DNA of 64,000 bases from Limnoperna fortunei (lineage: Eukaryota; Mollusca; Bivalvia; Mytilida; Modiolidae). Under the pieces are notes generated by a model. The model was not told where the DNA came from, ran no database searches, and saw nothing but the letters and a program-made list of their open reading frames with translations. Below are positions 35,028-46,387 of the stretch, in pieces. The stretch covers positions 95,832,805 to 95,896,804 of the forward strand of contig OX104111.1 of NCBI GenBank assembly GCA_944474755.1, read 5' to 3'. Within the stretch, counting starts at the first letter, position 1. The number at the start of each line of letters is the position of its first letter. Position numbers and translations under genes: made by a program.

Positions 35028-37528
35028 TTAATATCTCCAATTATTTGCCCCGATGCAAGTACCGCTCCCTCTCCACCATTCATCGATATTCTTTTGTGTC
35101 ACCGTAGGAATTGTCGTTTCGTGTAACATTGAACAAAACCGACACCATGTTTTTGTATTGATCATTTCTCCGTAACGTCTCCATCTGAAGAATTCATTGA
35201 ATAAATTGTCATCTTTGTCTATTTTATGTAAATATTCTGCCAATTTTCGGGGGTTTTCAAAATCCTCAACGTGTATGTAGGATCCAGGTGGTGCTGTCTC
35301 CCTCATCTCAGCTCGAGATACACCGAGAACAATAGGTATTGCATTGTTGCTGAAAGATATTAAAAGAATGTCAGCAATAATTTCGTAATATGTAAAGCAA
35401 AATATTGGTTTTTTAAACCAAAGAATACAGGGAAGAGACTTTGGGGTCCGTAAACGCTCCTGTCACATTTCTGGGTTCTCTGGCTCCACCCCCCACCCCC
35501 AAATCATTTCAAAACAAAATTTTAAAAATGCCTCATAGGAGCCTGGAACTCCTACCTGAACCTGAATTAAACACAACTATGCAGTTCTTCTTTTTTTATC
35601 TAGCTTTTCTTTCCTATATAGAATTTTCCAACACTTCTGCAAACGTCATTAATTTTGACGTTTCTTGTAAGGAGTTGTCCAACAAATATGCACCAATTAT
35701 CATTTTTGCTGATCTTGATGAGCTTAATAATTTTGTATGAACAAGATTTTATTTAGCTCTTATGGTTTTCAATATGGGCAATAACTCATACAAGGGGTTG
35801 TCGTACAACTTCGACTCAAAGGAGAGTTTTGTAGAGCAATTGATAGCAATAGCTCACCAGGGCTAAAAACGTAGCCGAAAAAATGGCCGACTCCGCACAT
35901 GTGCAAAGAGAGATAACCAACGATTTTAACAGATTTGATAAGACTTGTCTCTCATTGGCGAAAATAAAATTGTTTTGTTTTACATGTATTAGTCAGTTAA
36001 CTTTATTTGCTGTCACTGTCTGATGTAGTACAGATATACTTACTAACCGACGTACTGTGGTGTTTGGTAATCACCCCCTCGATGGGCCCTTAATTGGTTC
36101 AGTTATCCCATGATTGTATGATTTATTGCGATATTAGTTAGTAATAAGATTGGGAACAAATCTTAATTACAAATATTTGTATGCTATTATTTGTTTAAAC
36201 TTATACATCCTAGTAAAGATGGTTATGTTTGAAGAAGTGGAAATATATAAACAGAAAGGGGATGGTGCTTTACAGCGATAAGACTTTGTGTGAGAACCTC
36301 ACTTTTTAAGAAAATGACTATTGCTCGAAAGACCGTTCGTGTCATTTAATTGTGATAGTTAAGCACGGTATGTGAAAGAACTAAGAGTAATTTCTTAAAA
36401 TCTTAATTGTTAAACTGTTAATGTTCATTTAGAAAAGTAACAATCAACATACCTTAAAGCATTCTGGGAAAATTTCTCTGTTGTATAACTCATACATTTG
36501 GAATTTTCAAATACGAGATAAAACTTGTATTCCTGTTTTATCATTTCAAAACATTTTTTACTTTCGCTTTTTTTGCAAGATTTTGTCCCACATGCACCGA
36601 ATATATCCACACTGATGTGTTTCGCTAGCTCCTTTGCGTACGTCATACGTCCACTGCTAACTAACCTACAATTTGAGACCATCCAGGCCACTTGTTTTGT
36701 TTTACCCTCTGCATAATTTAAAGAGTTATTTTGTTCTGGTAATGGTTGACTGTAATACAAAAATTTGAAATAAGGAGTGGTCAGCGTTGAATCTCTTCTA
36801 TAGGTCATCGTCCAGTTAAGGTAATCTGCGTATCCAGACATTTTGTTAGTATTTGATGGTGCCTCTAAGGCATTAACAGCCCATATTTGGTCTTGAGACC
36901 TCCGTGGCCATGGTGGGCGTGATGGCATGTGAAAAGGATTTGAAAACACTACAGCGTCCGCATTTCTCGCCTTTTTCTTGTCATAAGTTACCAAACAGCG
37001 ATTCACTGGACATTTCTCAATGAGAAAATAAGACTGGCCTTCTTTCATGTACCAGTTTCTTTGGTTTCCATAAAAATATATACTTTTCATTGGAATATCG
37101 ACTTTGTTATTAATGGCGTCCTTGTAGGATTTCGGGACATGATTTAATTGCAGATGAATCCTATCGTTAATAGGTTCAAATGTAGACAAAAGTTTCGGTG
37201 GGAGCAAGTCACTCACAGAGTATACATTGTTGGCTCTATAATAGTTGTCACTGCTATAGTTATGCAATTGTAACTCCTGCTTTTGATATAGATAATTAAT
37301 TTCAGTTATATTTTTTTCAACGTATTCTGACGGTTCAACGGCATTCCGTGAAAATTCGTTATCAATTCTTCCTGCCGAATTACGTGACTCATACAAATTA
37401 ACAACGATAAACAGTCCACAAGATATAAGAATAAAAGCACATTTCTGTAATAGTAATCTGTGCATTGCCTTAGATATCATAAAATTCCCTAAAATTCGTC
37501 GTAGATTTGAATTAAGTTTTATCCACAT
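35028..37528 (-). CDS. Family GT10 alpha-(1,3)-fucosyltransferase, two coding exons
   Basis: Spliced CDS joins 37528-36453 and 35349-35028 (465 residues). It is a type II Golgi protein: short cytosolic start, one membrane anchor (residues about 30-46), stem, then a lumenal catalytic region. It should move fucose from GDP-fucose to N-acetylglucosamine-containing glycans. Residues about 150-260 match the family's N-terminal domain; residues about 278-460 match the C-terminal GDP-fucose-binding domain, with VSNCR (284-288), VDIFGACG, FYLVFENS (336-343) and TEKF-NAL across the splice, then PIVLG and APPGSYIHVEDF in exon 2. Sequons are at N73, N90, N238 and N267. The intron (donor GTATGT after 36453, acceptor CAG ending at 35350) splits the TEKF motif region and joins in frame. 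Met1 is the longest start; Met17 and Met22 are alternatives. The acceptor sugar linkage cannot be told from sequence. Confidence 0.92.
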
Positions 37529-37879
37529 AGTAAATTACACTACAATAGCTCTGCTCGTACACCCGACTTCCTAAATGTCCGTTAGTTAACAATGGCTTAA
37601 GGGTATATAAGTCAAAACAAGAATCATAGTATGGTCAAACTTCCTTATAAAACTTGGAATCTTCTTCATACGAATATGTAAAAAATAGCGTAAGATACCA
37701 TAAGTTTGCATATAAAATTATATAACATTATAAAGCAATATACTATTAATTATTTTTATCGATTAAATGATTATTGAACCTAACTCTCTCATGACATATA
37801 TATAATCTATATGGGTACATTAAGACTGGTTTAATAAGATACTAAACGTAATGTCATACTAGTATAGGCAATTAAGATG

Positions 37880-38560
37880 GCAATTCCATGATGTTTGTTA
37901 ACCAGTTTCCAAGAAGAAGCGTTTTAAAAACCTTTTCTATAGTGTCCTTTGTTCAAATTAGTCATGTGATAGTGTCCATTTAGAATTTTAGATTGGCAAA
38001 ACAAAAAATATCTTTATAGAGGACCATCCGATGAATGCTAGTGACAAGTTTTATTCCAATTGGTTAACTCTTTTCAGAGATGAAGCCTTTAAAACGTTTT
38101 TCCTGTTGTGTCCTATGTGAAACTAAGTCCCGCGGTGGCCGTCATTTTGAATTCTGAATAGCAAACAAAAAACACAAAGGTGACAAGTTTTGTTTAAATT
38201 GGTTAACCGGTTTCTGGGAAGAAGGCTTTAAAAACTTTTTTCCTTATATGGTCCTACGTTAAAATAAATCATGCAGTGGCGGATTGGTATTAAAACTTCA
38301 TACTGAATGCTAGTGATATGTTTTGTTTTAAAATGTTAGCTTGTTTCAGAAAAGAAGCCTTTTAAAAAACTTTTCCAATAGGGTCCTATGTTAAACTCGG
38401 TCCTACGGAAGTGACCATTTTGGGGGGGGGGGGGGGGGGGGGTTTACAGATTAAAATATAAAAAAAGACATTTGCAAAAGGCCATCCAATGAACACCGTG
38501 ACCAAGATTAGTTTTCATTGGCACAGTGGTTTCAGAGAAGAAATAAGATTGAAATAATGA
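37880..38560 (+). repeat. Diverged 130-170 bp repeats, about four copies
   Basis: Four diverged copies share, in order, GACAAGTTTTGTTTAAATTGG-like, TTTCAGAGAAGAAGCC-like, TTTTAAAAACTTTTCC-like and GGTCCTATGTTAAA-like segments. Copies begin near 37895, 38040, 38180 and 38310, with a partial one near 38490. Similar diverged arrays are common in mollusc non-coding DNA. A G21 run interrupts the last copy. Confidence 0.7.
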
Positions 38561-39139
38561 AAAGTTTACATGAGACGAAGACGGACGCAATGAGATGACG
38601 ATTGCATGGGATCCTGTGAGCTAAAAAGATTTAAGAAAAGATATTTAAGTAACAAAATTATAACCTTTTAGTTTCGGTCTTAAGTTATGGACTTAATGAA
38701 TGTGTATGGACCTTGACACAGTCGATATACTTTCATTAATTCGATAAAACATATTTTGACCTCATCCAAAGGTTATAATTGTATAATACTGACGGAAACT
38801 TAAACGGCTATAATTGATTTATTATAATGTCTTGTCATTGATCTGTTCGATTTTTGGTTTTTGTTTTGCTTATGTTTGTTTATTTTTTAATGGACATATT
38901 ACACACACCAAATTTGAAATAAACATCTGGCATTTTAATTGTCTCCTTAATCCCATCCAAAACTTGTTTCATCAATTTTGCAAATAACAACAATTCATTT
39001 TTTAAAATTTATTTTGTTTCAGCAAAATCATTAGAACAGAACTGCATTATAAGAGTTACTCTGATTGGGCGATTCCACTATTTCAAGAAAGGTTGAGTTT
39101 TCTACTGGAGCCTTTTAGTACCATATGTAGTTTTTTTTA

Positions 39140-39945
39140 ATTTGTTATAACAACTTAGCTAACTTGTAATAACAACTTAGCTAACTTGTAATAACAACTT
39201 ATCTAACTTGTAATTACAACTAAGCTAACTTGTAATAACAAATTAGCTAACTTGTAATAACAACTTAGCTAACATGTTATAACAGCTTAATAACTTGTAA
39301 TGACTACTTTGCTAACGTGTAATAACAACTTAGCTAACTTGTAATAACAACTTAGCTAACTTGTAATAACAACTTAGCTAACTTGTAATAACAACTTGAT
39401 AACTTATTTTGTTTGTTTGAATGATGTTTAACGCCATTTTCAGCAATTTTTTCAGCTATATCATGGCGTCCAGTTTTTATTGGGGGAGGAAGCCCGAAAA
39501 CTGGCAATCCTTATCAATTAAGATTGGAGTCGAGTACACCCTTCCCGCAGTGAGAATCGAACCCGCAATCTCAGTGTTGACAGACCACGTGATCAATAGT
39601 ACACGAACTACCTTAAACACTCGGCCATCGAGGCAACTTAGCTAACTTGTAATTACAACTTAGCTAACATATTATAACAACTTGATAACTTGTAATAACA
39701 ACTTAGCTTACTTGTAATAACAAATTGATAACTTGTAATAACAACTTAGCTAACTTGTAATTACAACTTAGCTAACTTGTTATAACAACTTGATAACTTG
39801 TAATAACAACTTTGCTAACTTGTAATAACAACTTTGCTAACTTGTAATAACAACTTGGTTAACTTGTAATAACAAAATAGTTAACTTGTAATAACAAAAT
39901 AGTTAACTTGTAATAACAGCTTAGCTAACTTGTTATAACAACTTA
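39140..39945 (+). repeat. 22-bp tandem array split by a SINE
   Basis: About 26 copies of a 22-bp unit (AACTTAGCTAACTTGTAATA plus AC), with frequent single-base variants and shortened units (AACTTGATAACTTG). The array is interrupted at 39412-39635 by a SINE and continues in the same phase family afterwards, so the array is older than the insertion. Confidence 0.9.
39412..39635 (-). mobile_element. SINE inserted in the 22-bp array
   Basis: Complete tRNA-SINE with tail at the low-coordinate side and tRNA-like head at 39635 (A box region GGCCGAGTG, B box GGTTCGATTC on the minus strand). Part of the GGAAGCC body segment is deleted relative to the copy at 5623-5893. Confidence 0.85.
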
Positions 39946-41613
39946 TTATACAGCTATATAATATCTATTCAAAGTACGTCATTCGTTTGTAAGGAAATTT
40001 TCCGACTGTAGCAGTCAGAAGATAATAAGATGTGGAATTAGTGTACGCAACTCAACCTTCATATATAAACGGCAATTAAAAAATCCACAATGAAAATAGC
40101 ATGCAGCCTTCAATGTGACGCCTTCAGTTCAAGCCTTCAATAAATCAGCCTTTTAAAGCCAAAAGCTTCAATAATATTAATTTGTTTTGCCAATGTAACC
40201 TACTCCTTAGGCCTAGGTAACTGTAAGCCTCCATAAAGACGTAATTGCAACAAAACCCATGTAAATATTCCAAATATATGTTTACTAGTCTGATTCACGA
40301 AAGGCCTACATCCCGGGCCACTTTATTTTCGGTTTTTCGATTTTGAAATGTTTTCTCTCTGTAGACCTACATGTTGAACACCAAAAACAAGAAACCAAAA
40401 TGTCGATTTAAAAGAACTCGTTTGGTAAACAAAAACCGCTATATTTAAACAAGAAATTCAATATAATATATAAACATTTTAAATAACATTCTCTTTGGTA
40501 AATTCATCATACAAAAATGCTGATCTCGATTTTGGTGTCATCAACCCGGAATGTTATGGATTTCTGATTATCAGTCTATATCACATATGCAGAATATCCA
40601 CACTTTATACTAAAGTTTTCCACAAAAAACAGTTATAGTTGTCACAAGATACGAGTATCTATATACCTAGTTTGAAAAGAATTCATCAAGCAGGTACTCG
40701 GTTATTTTCTGGACAGGAAAAAATAAATTAAGGTAGCTATGCATTCCTACTCATCGTGATCTATACCCAACTTTAGAGTTGGATATATTATCGGGACAAC
40801 GTCAGAGTTTCAGTCAATATATCAAACGGTTTTGGATATATTATCGGGACAATGTCAGAGTTTAAGTCAATATATCAAACGGTGTTGGATATATTATCGG
40901 GACAACGTCAGAGTTTCAGTCACTATATCAAACAGTTTTGGATATATTATCGGGACAACGTCAGTGTTTAAGTCAATATATCAAACGGTTTTGGATATAT
41001 TATCGGGACAACGTCAGAGTGTCAGTCAATATATCAAACGGTTTTGGATATATTATCGGGACAACGTCAGAGTTTAAGTCAATATATCAAACGGTTTTGG
41101 ATATATTATCGGGACAACGTCAGAGTTTAAGTCAATATATCAAACGGTTTTGGATATATTATCGGGACAACGTCAGAGTTTAAGTCAATATATCAAACGG
41201 TGTTGGATATATTATCGGGACAACGTCAGAGTTTCAGTCACTATATCAAACAGTTTTGGATATATTATCGGGACAACGTCAGTGTTTAAGTCAATATATC
41301 AAACGGTTTTGGATATATTATCGGGACAACGTCAGAGTGTCAGTCAATATATCAAACGGTTTTGGATATATTATCGGGACAACGTCAGAGTTTAAGTCAA
41401 TATATCAAACGGTTTTGGATATATTATCGGGACAACGTCAGAGTTTAAGTCAATATATCAAACGGTTTTGGATATATTATCGGGACAACGTCAGAGTTTC
41501 AGTCAATATATCAAACGGTTTTGGATATATTATCGGGACAACGTCAGAGTTTAAGTCAATATATCAAACGGTTTTGGATATATTATCGGGACAACGTCAG
41601 AGTTTAAGTCAAT

Positions 41614-42269
41614 TTATTACATGAATAGAATTTTGCGTGGTTTTGATTTGTCAAAAAACAACTTTCGGGTCACGATAAATCGCAACAGTACTAAAATTAC
41701 ATAAAATGTTTGTACGCTGCACGATTCCGCTGCATAGTAGTCAAGCGGAATCCGATATCGACCTGGTTTTTATGTTTTAGCCAATCAGAATAGCCGTCTT
41801 AATAAATTCAGTCGTCCAATCAAATCGATTGTATTAATTGTACACAATTCAATGACGTCAGCTATACATACATCGTGCGTGTTCTGCGGTGTTCGACAAC
41901 ACGTCGGTTCTGCGGTATATTCATTCAATTATACTCTTCTCAATATTTGAAACTGGAATTTCAGGATTATCAGCAAATTGATATCAAAATACAGTATTAA
42001 ATAAAACATATTAAGGGTAACTAACATTACAACAATTACAAAATGTAAGCAGGCGCTCCAATAGAATATACATCCTCAGTTTTTCTGATCAATGGAGATG
42101 GTGGTTTTATTCATGTGATAAAACAATTAATGACTTTGATATACGGTCCCTATCAGGATTTATCAGCCCTCAAAATGTATATTCACCTCGCCTAGCGGCT
42201 CGGTGAATATTACATTTCTCTGGCTGATAAATCCTGATAGTGACCTATATCAAAGTCATTAATTGTATA
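41614..42269 (+). mobile_element. 656-bp element ending in a large palindrome
   Basis: Insertion in the 53-bp satellite: the flanks GTCAAT and ATATCAAACGG rejoin to an exact unit. The left end, TTATTACATGAATAGAAT, is also the end of a second copy at 48181 on the other strand, which confirms the boundary. The body has CAACTTTCGGGTCACG and a small CGATTCCGCT/AGCGGAATCC hairpin. The right end is a 144-bp palindrome (42123-42266) whose loop at 42186-42203 reads CCTCGCCTAGCGGCTCGG. No coding signal. Confidence 0.8.
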
Positions 42270-43250
42270 ATATCAAACGGTTTTGGATATATTATCGGGA
42301 CAACGTCAGAGTTTCAGTCAATATATCAAACGGTTTTGGATATATTATCGGGACAACGTCAGAGTTTAAGTCAATATATCAAACGGTTTTGGATATATTA
42401 TCGGGTCAACGTCAGAGTTTCAGTCAATATATCAAACGGTTTTGGATATATTATCGGGACAACGTCAGAGTTTCAGTCAATATATCAAACGGTTTTGGAT
42501 ATATTATCGGGACAACGTCAGAGTTTAAGTCAATATATCAAACGGTTTTGGATACATTATCGGGACAACGTCAGAGTTTAAGTCAATATATTAAACGGTT
42601 TTGGATATATTATCGGGTCAACGTCAGATTTTCAGTCAATATATCAAACGGTTTTGGATATATTATCGGGACAATGTCAGTGTTTAAGTCAATTTATCAT
42701 ATACTTATAGTAAATAACTTATATTTTTTACTGTATGATAAAAGGAATAAATGGGCAAAAATTTTATATTTTACCAGATTGGCAAAGCGGGCTGATATCA
42801 AAATGTTATTAACTGCTTCCGAATGTTATTACACGCTTTTCCGTAAGTGTTATCACATGCCTTTCCGTAAATGATCGGAAATTACAGGAATTGTTTACAA
42901 ATATGACGTCGAACGATAAAGCAGACGACATGCATGATACGAATGCATGGAGATGGACAATACTTTGGATTATCTTAAGTCAATGAAAACTTACACACAA
43001 ATAGAAACGAACCGTGAGTGATCTGAAAATATCATCTAAATGACTTTAAAACTAATTCGGAGCACATGAATAGCGGTACCGGAACTCGATAAGATTTTGA
43101 TATATCCAAGTCTATTTCATTTTCCCCTGCTGAAGCATATGATAAAAAGACCATTACATGACATTTTTGATATCATATGCATTATAAGCCCTCGGTTGAT
43201 ATTGGCCCTCGAGCCTGCGGCTCTTGGGCCAATATCAAACCTGGGCTAAT

Positions 43251-44402
43251 ACGTCGTTTTCAAGATAGGTAGTTAGATGTATCATATCACGTGATTAATG
43301 GTATCACGTGATTTTATTTAGGGCACTTTCCTCAACGTACCGTCTTTTAAATAATGTGAACGTCATAAAACGGAATAAAACTTGACCACTTTCCATTAAT
43401 TTTATGTGTAGTGTTGGCTTTGCACCCCGGTACAAAACAGCACAGGTTTCGTTTTGCATCGTCTTTTTTATGCCGTCCCATTTCGTATCAAGTGCTGCCG
43501 TTTTAAACTAAAAGTATGGAACGCCAAATTAACATATATTCAATTAATTGTACCTATCTTCAAATAATTGAAGATATCTTCAATAATTTGAAGATATCTT
43601 CAAATAAATTGAAGATATCTTCAATTCAATTGTACCTATCTTCAAATAATTAAAGATATCTTCATATCAATTGAACCTATCTTCAAATGAATTATACCTA
43701 GGTGCAATTTAATTGATTCATTTGAAGATATCTTCAATTCATTTGAAGATATCTTCAATTCATTTGAAGATATCTTCAATTCATTTGAAGATATCTTCAA
43801 TTCAATTACACCTATCTTCAATTGAATTGAAGATATCTTTAATTCACTTGAAGATAGGTCTAATTCCAACATCTCCATAATTCATTTGGAGATATCTCCA
43901 ATTCATTTGAAGATATCTTCAATTCATTTGAAGATATCTTCAATTCAATTACACCTATCTTCAATTGAATTACACCTATCTTCAATTGAATTATATTATA
44001 ATACAAATTTTGATTAAGTGCAATTGAAGATACCTAGGCACAATTGAATTGAAGATAGGTTTAATTCAATTGAAGATAGGTTCAATTCAATTGAAGATAT
44101 CTATAATTGAATTGAAGATAGGTACAATTGAATTGAAGATATCTTTAATTGTGCTGAATTGTACCTAGGTACAATTGAATTGAAGATAGGTATAATTGAA
44201 TTGAAGATATCTATAATTGAATTGAAGATAGGTATAATTCAATTGAAGATATCTTCAATATTTGAAGATAGGTACAATTAATTGAATATATGTTAATTTG
44301 GCGTTCCATATAAAAGTGCCCTAAATTTTTGATGACGTCACGTGATCAGTATTACAATTTTCACCTCCTTAAACGAGAGCGATTATATCTTGAAAACGAC
44401 GT
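43251..44402. mobile_element. 350-bp TA-target MITE, copy 1 (interrupted)
   Basis: Inverted repeats start CGTCGTTTTCAAGATA and are bounded by TA on both sides, as for Tc1/mariner-type MITEs. Inside are ATCACGTGAT palindromes and GGGCACTT/AAGTGCCC. Removing the 796-bp insertion and one 6-bp duplication leaves exactly 350 bp, the length of copy 2 at 44785-45134. No transposase is encoded. Confidence 0.85.
43515..44310. mobile_element. 796-bp element of combinatorial short palindromes
   Basis: Perfect terminal inverted repeats begin TATGGAACGCCAAATTAACA and extend about 48 bp. The flanks are TAAAAG at 43509-43514 and 44311-44316, a 6-bp target duplication; the empty site is visible in the sister MITE at 44785-45134. 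The interior is almost wholly made of about 30 sites joining two half-sites, GAAGAT and ACCT, as GAAGATATCTTC, ACCTATCTTC, GAAGATAGGT and ACCTAGGT, with AATT-rich linkers. Spacing in the best run (43723 to 43798) is 21 to 22 bp. Left-half sites favour ACCTATCTTC and right-half sites GAAGATAGGT, as expected for one large inverted structure. The minus-strand open frame inside is a by-product. Confidence 0.88.
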
Positions 44403-44784
44403 ATAATGCATATGATATCAAAAATGTCATGTAATAATCTGATTATATCAACGGTTTTGGATATATTATCGGGACAACGTCAGAGTTTCAGTCAATATAT
44501 CAAACGGTTTTGGATATATTATCGGGACAATGTCAGTGTTTAAGTCAATATATCAAACGGTTTTGGATATATTATCGGGACAAAGGATCATGGACCGATA
44601 AAGCTGCGAATTTATACTCCCAAATATGGGGAGCATAAAACACATTCAGACGAAAAATCTGAAGGATTTTTTAAATTCATCAGGAGAATAAATATCAAAG
44701 TCTCGGTTTTTGTAATAAACTCATGATTCTTCTTAATTGCAAATAGAAAAGTGACAGCGTAAACAACGAGTTTATCTCCTCAAT

Positions 44785-45134
44785 ACGTCGTTTTCAAGAT
44801 AGGTAGTTAGATGTATCATATCACGTGAGTAATGGTATCACGTGATTTTATTTAGGGCACTTTCCTCAACGTACCGTCTTTAACATCATGTGAACGTCAT
44901 AAAACGGAATAAAATTTGACTTCTTTCCATAAATTTTATGTTTAGTGTTGGCGTTGCACCCCCGCACAACACAGCACAGGTTTCGTGTTGCATCGTCTTT
45001 CTTATGCCGTCCCATTTCGTATCAAGTGTCGCCGTTTTAAACTAAAAGTGCCCTAAATTTTTTATGACGTCACGTGATCAGTATTACAATTTCCACCTCT
45101 TTTAACGAGAGCAATTATATCTTGAAAACGACGT
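44785..45134. mobile_element. 350-bp TA-target MITE, copy 2 (intact)
   Basis: Same ends and interior as copy 1 without the 796-bp insertion; bounded by TA (in CAATA and TATTG). It keeps the uninterrupted target AAACTAAAAGTGCCC and so proves the precise insertion in copy 1. Confidence 0.85.
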
Positions 45135-45239
45135 ATTGCAATAATATCAGTGTACACATTTCAATCAAGCGAAAAAAACACGAATCAATAGCAAATGCAG
45201 CCCGTACACAGGGACTGTCGCTGCTGTACATAAAGATAA

Positions 45240-45630
45240 AAAAGATCTTTAATATACAACAAAATAAATAAATAAATAATCTAATTTAATTGGTGATCAC
45301 CTAACTAATATTAAAGATATGAAACATAAAACAATAACAAGTTATGAAAATATATTATTATTTTTAATATTCAACAAATTTCAATACTATCTCATTAAAA
45401 TGTTCTCATATCAGAAGTGGCACAGAAAGAAGGTTCTGGAACAGGACTCGATAAATAAAAATTGTGGCTTTAAACCACTTTAAAAAACATGAAGACTTCA
45501 AATGCTATAGTAACTTTAAAAACACAAAAAAAAACATCAAAATTTTTGTTTGAATGGTGTTTCATGCAACGTTCAGTAGCTCATGGCATTGTATTGGGAA
45601 GGAAACCAGAATACATAGAGAAAACCCCGC
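45240..45630 (-). other. 3' flank of FBXL12 copy B shared with copy A
   Basis: Segments here (for example ATTCAACAAAT, CATTAAAATGTTCT and ATATCAGAAGTGGCAC) match 55425-55640 beyond copy A in the same order. This marks the distal end of the duplicated block. Confidence 0.7.
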
Positions 45631-45785
45631 TACCTTCCGTTGGAAAACTGGGTTTCCTTGTCGATTATTATTGGAGTTGACTACACCCTGCCCCCAGTAA
45701 GACTGTAACCTACAATCCTAGTGTTGACAGGCACATGGTCAGGTAGAGGACCAATTACCTTTACCGCTCAGCCACAGAGGCATCA
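45550..45785 (-). repeat. SINE copy in the duplicated block
   Basis: Diverged SINE with the GGAAACCAGAATACATAGAG body and a decayed tRNA-like head. The equivalent place beyond copy A (56330-56475) also holds a SINE remnant after a shared GAAGACTTCAAAT marker, so the insertion probably predates the gene duplication. Confidence 0.65.
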
Positions 45786-45852
45786 AAAACATCAAAGGAT
45801 TCCAGATTTAGAAGGTTTCAGAGAACTCTCTTAACACCAGACCTTGGAGGAC

Positions 45853-46105
45853 TCTCTAAACACAAGAAGACCTCAGACGATTCACTAACGTTAGAAGAAG
45901 TCAGGATAGCTCTCTAAACACTGGAGACCTCAGACGATTCACTAACGTTATAAGAAGTCAGGGTAGCTTTCTAAACACTGGAGACCTCAGACGATTCACT
46001 AACGTTAGAAGAAGTCAGGATAGCTCTCTAAACACTGGAGACCTCAGACGATTCACTAACGTTAGAAGAAGTCAGGATAGCTCTCTAAACACTGGAGACC
46101 TCAGA
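45853..46105 (+). repeat. 55-bp tandem repeat, about four copies
   Basis: Units contain CTCTAAACACTGGAGACCTC, AGACGATTCACTAACGTTAG and AAGAAGTCAGGATAG. Related but more irregular CTAAACACTAGAAGACC repeats lie at the same relative position after copy A (56480-57150). Confidence 0.9.
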
Positions 46106-46387
46106 GGACTATACACACTAGTTTAAAACACCTTTTAAGTAGTCATACCTTTCATCAGTAATATATATATATCAAATACTAGTATTATAATGGTTACTGA
46201 GGAAATGAATTAATCAAATAACTTTCACTAGTCACTAGACTGTGAAACTGAGGCTGAGGTCAAGTGACAGGTGACGGATTAACAAGTATAAGCTACTTTT
46301 TAAATAATTTGGTTGACCTAAGGCTTAAGCTTACAAAGATATAAAGCAAAATGTCAAGTATTAACTCTGCAGTAGTGGAAGCAGACG

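Larger units (their letters stand above)
42694..44443 (+). mobile_element. Composite insertion in the satellite with nested elements
   Basis: Starts TTATCATATAC right after GTCAAT and ends where TATATCAACGG resumes. The body (42694-43139) has no coding signal. The right part is a palindrome with arms at about 43140-43216 and beyond; its right arm is interrupted by a 350-bp MITE, itself interrupted by a 796-bp element. Without the nested parts it is about 600 bp, close to the 656-bp element at 41614, although I see no clear sequence match between their bodies. Confidence 0.7.
40779..44584 (+). repeat. 53-bp satellite in three blocks split by two insertions
   Basis: Units of 53 bp contain TATATCAAACGGTTTTGGAT, ATATTATCGGGACAACGTCA and GAGTTTAAGTCAA. 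Block 1 is 40779-41613 (about 16 units), block 2 is 42270-42693 (exactly eight units), block 3 is 44444-44584 (under three). Both insertions fall at the same place in the unit, after GTCAAT. Because 53 is not a multiple of three, all three forward frames are open across several units; the long open frames here are not genes. Confidence 0.93.

Noticed and set aside
40832..42874. Overlapping open frames of 81 to 203 residues in the 53-bp array
   Set aside because: The unit is 53 bp, so frames rotate and all three forward frames stay open for several units. The peptides are the same unit read three ways. No start context, splice site or domain supports a gene.
43642..43878. Minus-strand frame with repeated ELKISSN
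   Set aside because: It is the translation of the GAAGATATCTTC repeats of the 796-bp mobile element.
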